Assembly (NCBI RefSeq): GCF_028769735.1
Contig: NC_088171.1
Coordinates: forward strand, 127,447,533-127,511,532
DNA length: 64,000 nt
Origin: Zonotrichia leucophrys gambelii
Taxonomy: Eukaryota > Chordata > Aves > Passeriformes > Passerellidae
Direction of reading: 5' to 3'
This document shows positions 52,588 through 64,000 of this stretch, piece after piece. The position numbers were made by a program, and so were the translations under genes. The stretch's first letter is position 1. Each line of letters begins with the position of its first letter. The notes under the pieces were generated by a model, which was given only the letters and a program-made list of their open reading frames with translations, did no database searches and was not told the DNA's origin.

Positions 52588-55500
52588 CTACAAGCAAGTA
52601 CAAGCAGATGCAGGTTAGTCACAGTTCACTTGGTCCCAACCAATTAACACAGCTAGATTAATTCCCCTCCCTTCCCCATTAAAAAAATACTTATTTAACA
52701 AAACATTGAAAGCAGAGAAATGGGTTTTTTAAAATGTCACTTGCAGATGAGAAACTAACATGGGAGACAGTTGATTCTTTCAAAAGGATATTTTTTTTTA
52801 AAGTTGCATAAAGAAAACTGCTAGAAGCTTTTGGCACATAATTACTTTTAAAAATTAAATTAAATTAAATGTCTGTTAGGAACATGCAATACTAATTAAG
52901 GAACTATGCTGTATTTCCAATACATCACTACTCATTAGGTGACATCTTTCAATTTTGTATCTGTGTGCACAAGACTTCCAGCTCTGGGCCTTGGAATTTT
53001 TGAGTACTAACAGGAGATCATTCTGAAGAATGTGTATTTTCAGTATGCTTACCCATTTATTACTGTAAAATCCTTTTGTTCTGATATCCAGGAGGCAAGA
53101 CTAGACTACTTTTCCTTAAGATTCTATCATATTGAATGTGATATTATTCTAACCAGCATGTCTATTTCCTTGGTTCCTATTCTTATTAATTATAGAAATT
53201 GAAATTTCTAATGTATTTTTGTTCTCTTATTTTCAGTAAATTGTTGGTTTTCCTCACTTTTCATTATACATAGAGAATATTTACTAAAAATAAGGCAATT
53301 TTTCATTGTCTCCTATCCCAAAGTGTCAGCTCCTCTCTGAGGAGAGACCATGCAGAGGTTCCACAGAGTGTTTTTAACAGCAGAAGTTGGGATTTTGATC
53401 ATGCATTAGAGGCTACATACTTCACTAATGTGGAGAGTAATAATGGATATGGTATTTTTACACAAAGTGGACAGATATTTGTGTGTTAATACCCTGTCAA
53501 AGGACACAGAACCTGTTGTGTATACATCTCAGAAAGACAAAAGATCTGTTTAATCTTTCTAAAGGTGAACCTTCCATCCTATCAGTAAGAACAGGAGAAA
53601 TCCCTGCTCTTTTGGGGCACATCTACACTAGTAAATTAAACTGTGACAGAATCTACACTTCAACACTGAAACTCGTCTATATTGCTAAATCCTGACAACA
53701 GTCCCTTCTATACCGTTGGCTTAAGTCAATGAACACTATTCCCATTCATGCACAAATTTCAGGAATTATCATAGGCATAGAACCATTCTCTGCATGTGGC
53801 GTGGACACCTGTCAACTGTTTTTGAACTGAGAGGATAAAATTGTGAGTAACTCCAGACTGAGACAGCTGACCTCAGGATCAAGCAGTTGCAGTCAACATC
53901 AAAACACATCGTGATCAATATGAAAACTCCCCTGATGCAGAATGCAAAGAGCTGCTAGAGACTGTAATTAACTTAGTTTTGAAGAATGGCTGGCTGCTCT
54001 GAAAACATGGCATGTGTAGCTGATGATGTCATTCATTACCATTCATGACAATTTATGTCTAATTTCAAATATTGATGTCTATAGGACAACCGCTCTGTTT
54101 CAATTCCTTTGGGTGAACAAAGTTGAAGACTCCTACCCATTGACATGGATGAGTCTTTTATTTGCTAAATATTTACAAATGCAGCCAAAATTTACATTGC
54201 TTAGTTTGCTTCTCTGATTGCAATGCTAATGCTTGTCTATTTTTCTGCTCATGAATTTGCAAAAAATATTTATACCACCACCAATTTCTATTTTTCCATT
54301 TGCCACTGAATAATTGTGCATGGATTTCAGACACAAATACTTAATGGAGCAGTTAGTATTCCAACGTACACCACTATTAAAACATTAGTGATACAGCTTG
54401 CATAATTTGAAATGTCCACCTCGCTTTAAAGGTGGCATTTCAACATTTAGTTTTGGCCTCAAATGGTTTAAAAAAGTTGAACTGTTGGTGTTTCCACAGA
54501 AAAGAAAGTACAAAAGTATTAATAGGAAATTCTGATATGGGCAACTTGTCCTATTTGAATTCATTTGACTGCATTCCATCACAGAATTGAACTTTCTGAT
54601 TATCTTAATGAATTTGACTTCCAGCCATCTTTATTTCCTATGGGTTAGATGGCCTGGACAGTCTGTAGCTGCAGTTATGCACAGTGAATATGTGATTCCC
54701 ATTACATGCCAAGCAGAGGAAATGCATGAGGAGTTTTGCATGGTGAGAGGATGGAATTTCAGGGAGAGCAATATACAGGGATGGGATCTGAACTACTTAT
54801 TACTACTCTAAAGCAATGCGAAACAGATAAAGGCTACTTGAAAATAATGTTTTAATTACTTAAAAGCAAAATATTGGAATTTATTTCAATGAATACTTTC
54901 ATATAATGAAACATTCAGCCTCAAGCTGAATGAATCATAGGTGATATTCTAATTTTGTTTTGAGCAAATATTAGGAAACATAAAAAATCCCCCAAACAAG
55001 CTACAAAACCAATTTTTTTTTTCAGAGATTCAGAAAAGGAATGTTTAAGAGATGGCTCACTACAAATTTAGAGATTCATTCAGCTTGTTGCTCAACTTCT
55101 AGTTCAATACTTTAATGAAGAAACTGAATTTTACCAACTCAACAATGAAACATTAAAATAGCTCCTTATGATCAGAGGCAGAGTTGGGACTGATGTGGAA
55201 AGTTATGAGCAGTAAGACTTGCTATTTTCACATTTTCCTTGAGTCAAGAACACAGAAGTTACTCTGAGTTGCTGCTAAACTTGTACAGCCAGAGCTGATG
55301 CACCATACACTTAAAGACTCCTCTCAGCAATGTTCAGTGTCCAGGGCTCTGCAAAAGTCAGTGCTGACAGAAAAGATGTTTCCAGAAGTGTGATGTTATA
55401 GAAATCTGACTACTTTGCCAAAGCCCAGAGTTGGCCTCGTAGATTTACACAAGAATATAATCTCAGCTGAAACAATCTGTGCCCTTTAGGTAAGGTAGCA

Positions 55501-56867
55501 GCTCCCTTTCTGCTTTTCAGCTTTCCTTCCTTTCCCTGTTGGCTATAAACAGGCCTCCCCTAACAGTGGTAACTTCAGTTAGTGGCATGTTAAGTGCTTC
55601 TGACCCCTTATTTTGGAAAGATCCTGTGCAATCCTAATTGCTGATTCTGTGAGCAGGTATATCAGCTCACAGCTGCCCCACTGGTGGGGTAGAAGTGAAT
55701 GTGCTTAGCTAAAGGGCATGAGGCTGCTCCAACTCACTCCTGGAAGGGAAGACTTGGATGATAAGGGCATTTGAAGGTTTATCTTTAAAAATAGGCTAAC
55801 ATTAAATATGTAACTATCAAAATTGTTTACTAGAAAATAAGCAATTAAAAAGGAAAAATAAACTGAAAGTAAAACATGGAATGAAAAGTGTTACCAGGGA
55901 TATTTTAACTAGTGCTGCGTGAAGAGCTTGAGGATGTTGTAACTGTTCAAGGCTCAATATTATTAGATGAGAGTCTGAGTGGCAGATCATGTGCTCACAT
56001 GTGCATGTGCACCTGAAATACCGTGTTCAGTATTCATTATAACTAATTAGAATACTTAGAAACCATGGGAAGCATGAGGAAGTGCTTCAGCATGGGGTCT
56101 AAATGGACAGACTTGCAAAGTGCTGACAGCTAAGAATGCGCAATCTAAGTGATGGCTGGTGAGGATCATGGTAATGGCCAATATATTTGAAAAGTATTTA
56201 GAAAGAAGGATGAGGAACTAGGGCTGCATAAAGGTAAACAGCAGGTAAACTTTTGCATAAGCAAGAGTTAAAAATGTAAACTTTGTCCCAGTACAGGAAC
56301 ACTCATGTCCCTCCTCTCTAAGGACAGCACTTGAACTCATGCTGCATTTTATCCATGACAGAGCCCATTGATGACCAGAAGATCTAAAAACATTCTTAGT
56401 TAACCACATTCAGTGGAAATGCTACAATAAATCAGGGCTGCTCTAAGGCATGATTTCTGCTGCATTTTGAAACAATCACTGAAAGGATGTGTTTCTTTTC
56501 TTTTGCTGAGTATCATGAATTATTACCAGAAACTGCGGTAGTAAGCAACAAGCTTACTTGAGCAGCAGAGGCTGGACTTTGAGAGCTAGCCGACTTATCT
56601 CATCTACTTTTTTAACAGTTTCTAATCCTATTGCCTCTGGGAACAGATCACAGAACCTCCACACGAGGGCAGGTACTCTGGGTGAGGCTCTTGCCAGACT
56701 GCTCTTCCTGCTCTTTTTATCTGAGATGCTGGGGGAACAAAAGCAGGCTTTGAGCTGTGGTGTGGCTTCTGCGGTCATGAATTCACCATCGCTGCATTAG
56801 CTTTTCACGTGTGCCTTAGAGTGCTGTTGTTTTAAAAATCCGCCAGGGAATAGAGTTCCTCACTTAC
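52588..56867 (-). other. ZFPM2: ZFPM2 intron (4,280 bp) between PR-like exon and finger 1/2 exon
   Basis: Phase-1 GT-AG intron with donor GTAAGT at 56867 and acceptor CTTGTAG at 52588. A CTAAC-like branch point candidate lies shortly upstream of the acceptor on the minus strand (around 52613-52620). No coding or clearly repetitive element was recognised inside; a short TTAAA-type run occurs near 52850-52870. Confidence 0.9.
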
Positions 56868-57074
56868 TGTTCACAATAGCTGTAGGCAAAATAGATGCCA
56901 TGGCAGCCTGCTGCGGGAGCAGCTGTATGGAGTCCAGCAGGCGGGCGGGGTACATGCCTTCTGCCAGAGTCATCTGACTGGCAGCTTGCAGCCTAGAGTC
57001 AAAATCCACAACAAAGGCGACCAGCTCCTCACCCTCCGAGATGGCCTTGGTCGTGGTACACCAAAGCTGCCCTC
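56868..57074 (-). CDS. ZFPM2: ZFPM2 (FOG2) coding exon with the C-terminal part of the PR-like domain
   Basis: This 207-bp exon is bounded by acceptor CCTGCAG|GAG (AG at 57076-57075) and donor AACA|GTAAGT (GT at 56867-56866), phase 1 on both sides. It encodes [20 protein letters not shown] and onward through a Gln/Leu/Ala-rich stretch to PTAIVN. The 'I-S-x-G-E-E-L' pattern is the SET/PR-like fold signature that FOG1 and FOG2 carry N-terminal to finger 1; FOG proteins are not known as methyltransferases, so this is a structural comparison only. The first codon is a split Gly whose first base sits in the preceding exon, which I could not find up to 64000. From memory this is exon 6 of 8; the G corresponds to human residue 178. 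Confidence 0.95.
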
Positions 57075-58907
57075 CTGCAGGAAGCAAAAAACAGAAAGAT
57101 TTAATTGACAATATCAAATTCCAGAACTTACAACATGAGTGCTACCTTCGCAGTTCTCATTTTTTAAAAATTTTGATGGTTTATTTAAGGTAAAGAGGCA
57201 TACAGTTTTTACTTTTCCTGTCTTCCTTCTACCAACATAGGAATTTTCATGTATAAGAAAAACAAATTTGGGATAGTTTTCCTAACTATTTGCAGCATGA
57301 AAAATTATTTTAATTTTTCATTTTGTCTCCTAAAAAGCCAGCATTATGAAAATCAAGATATAGGTGAAAATAACTTATGCAGCACTTCTCTCATTATAAT
57401 TTTCACCAAAGTTCCTGTAAATTTTTTCTCAACTCCAAGCTTGTTTTATTTTGAATAGCAAATCACAGCTCAGTAAAACCAAACAGCTGCAAGAAAGAAA
57501 TCAGATTTCCTCTTAAGGGCGTTCTTCCCCTCCCTTATGTTTGTCACCCTCTTTCTCTAAAAAATCTTCCCTTATGTAATATTCTTCGTAACATGACTGC
57601 TTTATCTCTGCTTACACTGACTGAACTTCCTGAAAAGAAGATATGCCAAAGATCTGTTTCATAAAGGCTTATTCAAATAAAGGTTTGTTTAAAAGGGGGG
57701 GAGAAGGAGGGGAAGTGGAAGAACTTTCATCAAACAGTAAGATACACTATAGCTCTGTGCTGCAAATGTCACGTGTAGTGCATTAAAAAGAAAATTAACT
57801 ATGCGAGTACATCTACTAATGTATTTGAATGAGATAGTGAATGCTCATTTATTTAACATGTTTAGACAGGCAAAGCACTTATATTGTGTTATCTACACTC
57901 TCAGGCCTAGATACATATCCAATACAGTTATGCCTGAAATAATGTTGCATACTTTATATGTTATAAAGCTTTTTTTTTTCCTCAGGTTTTGTATATATAG
58001 AGAAAGCTATATGTTGCATTCATTAGGCAAGCAAAAACTGTACTCGTTTTGATAAGTAATATTGCTGTGTTTATCTTTCGGCATAACTGCCTTTTCAACT
58101 GCACTTCATTTTTTCCCTTCAACGAGATTATAGTTTTAAAACAACTTGTTGCAAAAATCTGGTAGAGGAGATAACAACAGTGTATGATATGCCACAGCTA
58201 AATGGAAGAATTAGGACATTGTTTTAGAGAAATCTTGGACAATTAATTAAACCAGTCTATTAGCTTTCAAAGATGAGCAAACAAAAAAGCATCAGTGACA
58301 GTGTATTTCAGTGGCAAAATACACTAAGCTTCCAGACCTCAAAGTGGTGTAGAAGTTTCAAAGCAGAAAAGTGTCTTTGTATTCACCCTTCGGTAATACA
58401 GCAGTTGAAGGTGCTACAAAGTTTAGAAACAATTTACTGTGATGGGACCAAAGCACACCAAGATCTACTGGTCTCCAAGATGACAACATTAAATGGTGCA
58501 AATCGGAGTAATTTCTTCTAGAGAATAAGAAGATGAAAAATAAGGATAGCACCAAATATTTCTACAAATGGAGAATCCCAATACCTGATCAGGAATTAAA
58601 AAAAAATTGAAGAGCACAATCTGATATATTGCCTTATATAACTAGTAAATATACAAAAGCCTTCAGAGCTAAACTGGGAGAAAACCTCTTGCAGAAAGAA
58701 ACAAGTTAAATTCTTAAAGTGTACTTAACTAGTCTTGTAGATGAAAAAACATGGAACACACACTGCAATTTGAGAACCTGAAATTGGGTACTTTTGCAGC
58801 AAACATCACACAGTTAATTTCCATTATTAACATGCACATCTATCTTAGTTATATACAGAAAGTGTAATAATCAACCAACACATTTTAGTATATTTTAATA
58901 CAGAATA

Positions 58908-58950
58908 AGAGCTCTTTCTAGACTTTACAAGAGCTCTTTCTAGACTTTAT
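58908..58950. repeat. 21-bp tandem duplication in ZFPM2 intron
   Basis: The phrase AGAGCTCTTTCTAGACTTTA occurs twice in direct tandem with a 21-bp period. Confidence 0.9.
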
Positions 58951-60734
58951 TATTCACTGGATCTCTTAATAAAAATGAGTCACTGCAGAATAAACAACTG
59001 AGACTTCCTCTATCCCAGCAAACATCTTGACATGCTGTGTGTACCCTTGGTGGGGAAGACAAGTGATTACTGGGTCTCCAGCTGCACTCAGTCTGGATCA
59101 GCTAAAAGGCTGAGTCAGGCTCCTGGTGTTGGAGCTCCTCAGGGCGTTGACTCGTGTCCAGCAGCAGATTAAACTCGGGCAGCTGAAGGGAGCCGTGACC
59201 CGGGCTGCCTGCTCCACCCAGCTCCTGCAAACTGTCACACCTACGGCAGGCACAGCCTGGTGGGATGTGTGACAGCTTTGGAAGCACAACCGTTTCTAGT
59301 CTGGCTTAATAAAGAAAATCAGAATCAGGGAAGTTAAATTCATTAATACAAACCTTCAGCTCAGTAGGATTCAGATCCAAGAAGGATATTGCTATTTTGT
59401 TTTCAGTCATCTCCGTCAATAGAAAACAAGGCATTTAAGTAATCATGACATACACATCCACATTTTCATCAGAATATGAAATTGTGTTAAGTTAAATCCA
59501 CAGATGAACTCCCAAAAGATGCCTTCCAGCTACTGGAAATGCAGCTCAGCACCTTTGCAGCAACAGTCACTCATTGGGACAGGACACAGTGCAGTCCCCA
59601 CTTGTCCCCTTCTATGCTTGCCTGCACAGAGTAAGGCAAGAGCTGCTGTTTTGAAAGATGCAAACGATTTTATTCCCCTTAATGCAGTGAATGCAAACAT
59701 GCTGACCTTCATGCACAGCAGGAAGATTGTGGAAGAGAAGTCTTCTTGAGCCTTCTACTGCACAGTCAAGCAAAGAGCACAAGTCAGTCAAGAGTGACAG
59801 AAAAAGTCCTGTCAAGTGCAGAGAACCCGACAGAGGCTTCCAAATTTAATAGGAAGTTCCAGTCGTGACTACCATATGAATTGCTATGCTGTCTAGACAC
59901 CTCTGGCAGGGATAAGGGCTTCCTTACAGGTGGCAGCTAAAATCAGGAGAATTTTTTTTCCCCACAAACATTTCAACAGGCTAAGACACAACTGACATAT
60001 AGACAGCAGTCTCTCAGGAGCACCACAGCTTTTCATTAAGCACAGAGCAGAGTTCACAACAGGCTTTCAAAGGGATGGTACAGAAGCCATAGCCAAGTAC
60101 CAGTGGCGATTAGAAGGAGATAGGAAGATGTTTGCATGAAATAAATGCAAAGGCATGAAGATTTCATAAAGAAATGTGAAGGACTATTATTTCTATGAGA
60201 TGAAGTTCTGATTAAGCTGGCTAGATTTTTTTTAACCAACTGTTCCTCTTCTCAGAAATAACTTACAGGAGTGAAATTGTTCTACAAAGCTTTACCAGGC
60301 AAAGTTTCTCAGTCCTAAGATAACACAGGAATCCGAGGAAGAGAAAGGATGAACACATGTTTTAACAGGGATGAGTGACTGACAGTACCTCTGAAATTAT
60401 CATGGTTATATAATTTGGTCTGAAATCAATGGTAGATTTTGGGCCTCTTCTTGTCCATAATGAATACATTGGCCACCCATTCTGCCATAGCAGAGAGAAG
60501 ATTCTTAGTCAGGCACAAGAAGTATGACATTGATTATGAGGATGACAACGATTATATTTATTGCTCACACACAATCTAAATATTGTCAATGCAGTATATA
60601 ATACAAGCAAGTCTAAAGGATTATAATATAAACAGGTTCAGCTAGAAACACACAGGCTTACAGTCTTTGGCATTACCAAATGCAAAGCAAAAAAAGCACC
60701 CTTTTGCTACTATGGGATTTTATCTCTGTATGTG

Positions 60735-61300
60735 GCCGGCTTTTACTCACCCATTCTGGACGGAGTGCTCCCTATCTTCGGGCTGGACGTACCCGGCAGG
60801 AGTTCCTGACAGGGGCGGGGGAAGGAGGCCAGGAACCCGCACGGAACTGCCTGCAGCCTTGGGAGAGCAGTTTGCCCAGGTGGCCCAGTCCCCAGCAGCA
60901 CTTTAAACCCTTCTCAGGCCGATGTGTACTAAAGTCAATCGCACCCATCACAGCTCCCGCATCTCTGGAACGCATTCATTATGCGAGCAGTCCACACAGT
61001 TCCTCCTGCAATTCCCACCCGGTGCTCTTATCTCAGGGCAATTCCCACCTGGTGTTGTTATCTTTGGACAAATCATATTGCCCGTCAGAGACAATAGCAA
61101 GGAAAAGCGTGTGTGCCTCGTGCAGAGGATGCACGGGAAGTTTCGGGCATCCGCTGACTCTATTTCGTCACCATCACAGCCACGAATACTGAAAGGGGTC
61201 TTGCAGGTTTTACCTGGTAGAGTAGTAATAAAAGTCTTACTCTTGTGCCAGTGCAGAAAGGAAGGTTTCAGATCAGCAACAGGCTTTGTAACATTGTGAG
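60735..61300 (+). mobile_element. Candidate solo LTR or CpG-rich insertion in ZFPM2 intron
   Basis: A GC-rich, CpG-retaining block with about 22 CpGs, unlike the AT-rich intron around it. On the plus strand it has a CACTTTAAACCC TATA-like site (60899-60910), a 30-bp tandem repeat (61008-61063), and an AATAAA near 61227 followed by a T/G-rich stretch, the order expected of U3-R-U5. No convincing TG...CA ends with a target-site duplication were found, so the LTR call is tentative; a regulatory CpG island is the alternative. Confidence 0.35.
61008..61063. repeat. 30-bp tandem repeat carrying GATA-type motifs
   Basis: Two units (61008-61033 and 61038-61063), each GCAATTCCCACC(C/T)GGTG followed by TTATCT. 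TTATCT is the reverse complement of AGATAA, the WGATAR consensus; motifs are at 61028-61033 and 61058-61063. Confidence 0.8.
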
Positions 61301-64000
61301 GCTGTTTTCTTGAAAAGGGTAATTATGGTTCTGTGAAATGGAAGATAAGTGTCTTGAGCTTGTAATGTATTGTTTAATATCGATGGTTAAATCAAACAAA
61401 TGTATGTGATATATAACACACACATGTCAAGCAGAAGAAAAGAATAAAAATGTCTGTAAACACTGTGTATTTATTTTACCTCTTCTAGTTGTTCAGAATT
61501 CAAGGAATTAAAAGTGCTCACTTGTTTAATCATCAGAAGACAGGAAAGCTAAAGAATATCATATTGTGCAAACTAGAGCAAAAAAATTACACTCCATTTG
61601 TATTGGCATGAGTTCTTTACCAAAAGACATCAGGCACTGAAGCAATTATCTGATACCTTCAGAACATCCACCAAATGGGAAGGTTATTTCAGAATTCTGT
61701 TCTTTGTCTGCATCTTTCACTGCAAATATTTCTGCTGCTTTAAAAAAACACCAACACCCTTAATTACAAACAAAAAAACCCAACCCAAACCAGAAACTTT
61801 CTATGAAAATGAAAGAGTAAGGTCCTGATGTCCCTGAAAAACTGTGGACTTACTGTTCTTTGTAATGTTTATGATCAAGATTCTTGTACAAACAGATCTG
61901 GTTCCTAACAGGAAGCTTATAAATCATACTCATAATTGCTGTCAAAACTGCAGTGGAGTGTACTGCAAGTTTTGATAATAAAGAATAGAGTCACAGTTCA
62001 AACTTGATTACATTTTGGAAATTCATGGTGCTCTTACAAGAATCAGTGGTCTTAAATATCTTCTTCTCCTGCCAAATTTTTCACTTGCACTTTTTATTAT
62101 TTATGAAATCAGTGTCTGCACAATGTCATGCAGACCTCTGCTGATAAACTCTAATTAAGATTAAGACAAGCCTTTTGGAAGGGATCCCATCATTAGCAAA
62201 CATGATAAACACAAAAATACTCCCTACTTGTCAACCAGGAGCAATTCAGTAACCTAACAGTATTATCTGTTGCTAGGCTACAGGGCTGACAAAGCTTCAA
62301 TTATATTGTATGGCCATACCTATAGAAAACTGTATAGGAAAATGTATCTAATATAAAAGCATTTAACTTCATCCATGCTATCTGTAATTCACGGCTTCCC
62401 TCAATGGCAAAAAATCAGGTTAATAATTATATGGCATGCTGAAAAAATCTTAGCAATGTGTCATGTTTGCACAGTTTTTTCTAATTTATCTCTATGATTG
62501 ATAGACATTTGCTTTGTAAAAATAATAAAATGCAAGCAATGGGATGCTGTAAACCAGAAGCATAACTGCATCTGGACTCATCAAGATATGGAATCACACA
62601 TAGTATAAAAAATATATAGTAAATTGAACCAATTAAATCATACTTAGATGCAGTAATACACTATCTTCTGTATTCAGAATAAGGAGTAAAATGGTGATAG
62701 ATATGCATGTTAATTCAAACCTTTATTTTATGTAGGACAGACACCTAAAATAGAAAAAAAATTTCAACAGCCCTTCCTTTTTTTCTTCTACATTTGAAAT
62801 ATTTTTTAAACAAAGGGACCTCTACTATCCCATTTGAAACCAGGAATTTGTCCTGAAAATTGAACTAAATGACCCTTCACTCATTTTGATCCTTAGAACT
62901 CCAGAACCCTATGCCACTTTCAGGGAAAAAACAGAATCCTGTACAGTGAGTGTTGTGATGGTGGGCTGCTGCTTTTTTGGATTTTTTCCCCCCACTTATG
63001 TTTTGCAGGCCTTAAGGAATGATAATCTGTGGATCACAGTCTGATATATATAAGGTCAGACTCACCTAACTCCACTGGGAAAAAGAGCTTCAAAACGGAT
63101 GAAACCATTAAGCTCTTGATTCACATTGTTGCTTTCAGGAAAAGTACCTTAAGAGAGCAAGTAGCTAAAACCAGCATTTCCACCCAGTACAAGGAATTTC
63201 ATGGATTGAGAAGCATAAGTAAATATAAACATACATTCAAAAGCAAATTCCAGTTTCCCTGTCTTTAGTATTAGTTGATTTTCCTTGCTCAACTATCTGA
63301 GTCTTGTTTTTTTTGACCCAGAAATGTCACACACCTTTCACAGAAGTTTAGGAAATCAATCGCAATTTCTATTAAAAGCAGCTTTCAGTGCCAGTTAATT
63401 CCAAAGTATTACTTTTGTGTAGTAAAATTTGAGCTTACTGGACTTGATTGCGTTGCTGCAACAACATAATAGCCCATTTCCTGTACACACATCTTTTTGC
63501 AAGAAGGGTCAAAAGACTATCAGAATTTATTTAAACAACAGACTGTTGCTCTTAGCAACTTCCAGGCACCATCAGCTGAATTAAACCTTCCTCTCCCAAT
63601 AAAACATTCCAACTTGCAAAAAATTGTGCTTTTTAGTAATGGTAATGTGGGTGAGAGTTAATTTATTTTCTTTCCTCCTTTGTTCCACAGGTTAAGCATT
63701 TATGGAAAATTTGCACATCACAATAGGATGGGATCTTCATATTTGGGTTCCTTCTGCTTCTCACCCATGGGGTTGTGACGACTCAGCTTATTGAATGCCA
63801 TTTCAGTACAGCACAAGTTATTGGGCAGATCTCTAATTTTTGACATGAACAAAGTACATATATCTATATGTGGACACATTGTTTAATAAAAAAATTATAA
63901 TTCATTCAAATCCAATACTGTTGAAATTTTTGACAGTGGAGTGGTACAAGGAACAGAACTTATAAATTATGTGTGCCCCTTCTTTGAAAAATGCTTTGGA

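Larger units (their letters stand above)
57075..64000 (-). other. ZFPM2: Part of an upstream ZFPM2 intron (partial, runs off the window)
   Basis: Sequence upstream of the PR-like-domain exon. On the minus strand I looked for the preceding FOG2 exon, which should end in a KWLLDVTWQG-type sequence, and saw none, so the intron is longer than 6.9 kb. It holds a 21-bp tandem duplication (58908-58950) and a CpG-retaining, LTR-like block (about 60735-61300). The rest is AT-rich with no supported gene. Confidence 0.8.

Noticed and set aside
60680..61299. Frames of 170 and 125 codons with Ser/His/Cys-rich sequence.
   Set aside because: They sit in the GC-rich LTR-like block, have no recognisable domain, and the apparent Cys/His pattern does not form zinc-finger spacing.
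1..64000. CRISPR arrays, operons, riboswitches, prophage, bacterial insertion sequences.
   Set aside because: Nothing of this kind is present; the content is vertebrate.

Overview
This window looks like avian genomic DNA: a mostly non-coding, AT-leaning vertebrate stretch with one recognisable gene and several CR1 retrotransposons, which are the typical bird/reptile LINE. There are no operons, ribosome binding sites or bacterial-style genes, and almost every open reading frame under about 130 codons is chance noise or repeat debris. The exact species cannot be read from the sequence.

The gene is ZFPM2 (FOG2, 'Friend of GATA 2'), on the minus strand. Three consecutive coding exons are present: the PR-like-domain exon (57074 to 56868), the exon with zinc fingers 1 and 2 (52587 to 52363), and the large last exon with fingers 3 to 8, the CtBP motif and the stop (48983 to 46492). 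All joins are phase 1 with canonical GT-AG sites. Together they encode 974 residues, which equals residues 178-1151 of the 1,151-residue human protein as I remember it. The first exons (N-terminus and promoter) lie beyond 64000. A 3' UTR of about 1 kb is proposed, ending near an AATAAA signal at 45522-45527.

Region by region: 1-45500 is intergenic DNA on the 3' side of ZFPM2. It holds a degraded endogenous retrovirus reverse-transcriptase fragment (about 7340-8010, minus), a near-perfect 34-bp inverted repeat (9627-9718), CR1 copies (12465-12863, 23055-24348, 37309-37862, 37865-39047, perhaps 14930-15165), two copies of an unidentified about 250-bp dispersed repeat (12987-13242 and 31221-31472), a perfect (CCCTT)n array (21199-21354), a hexamer microsatellite (24604-24665) and an isolated CpG-dense block (about 30435-30690). 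The span 45500-57074 is the 3' end of ZFPM2, with a CR1 (50968-52210) inside its last intron. The span 57075-64000 is part of an upstream ZFPM2 intron, with a CpG-retaining, LTR-like block (about 60735-61300).

Functionally the window is dominated by one developmental regulator: FOG2 binds the N-terminal finger of GATA4/5/6 and recruits co-repressors in heart, gonad, diaphragm and lung development. I found no clear new biological system. The most interesting leftovers are the hairpin, the CpG block far from any visible gene, the unidentified repeat family, and a tandemly duplicated GATA-type motif inside the LTR-like block in the intron of this GATA cofactor gene.
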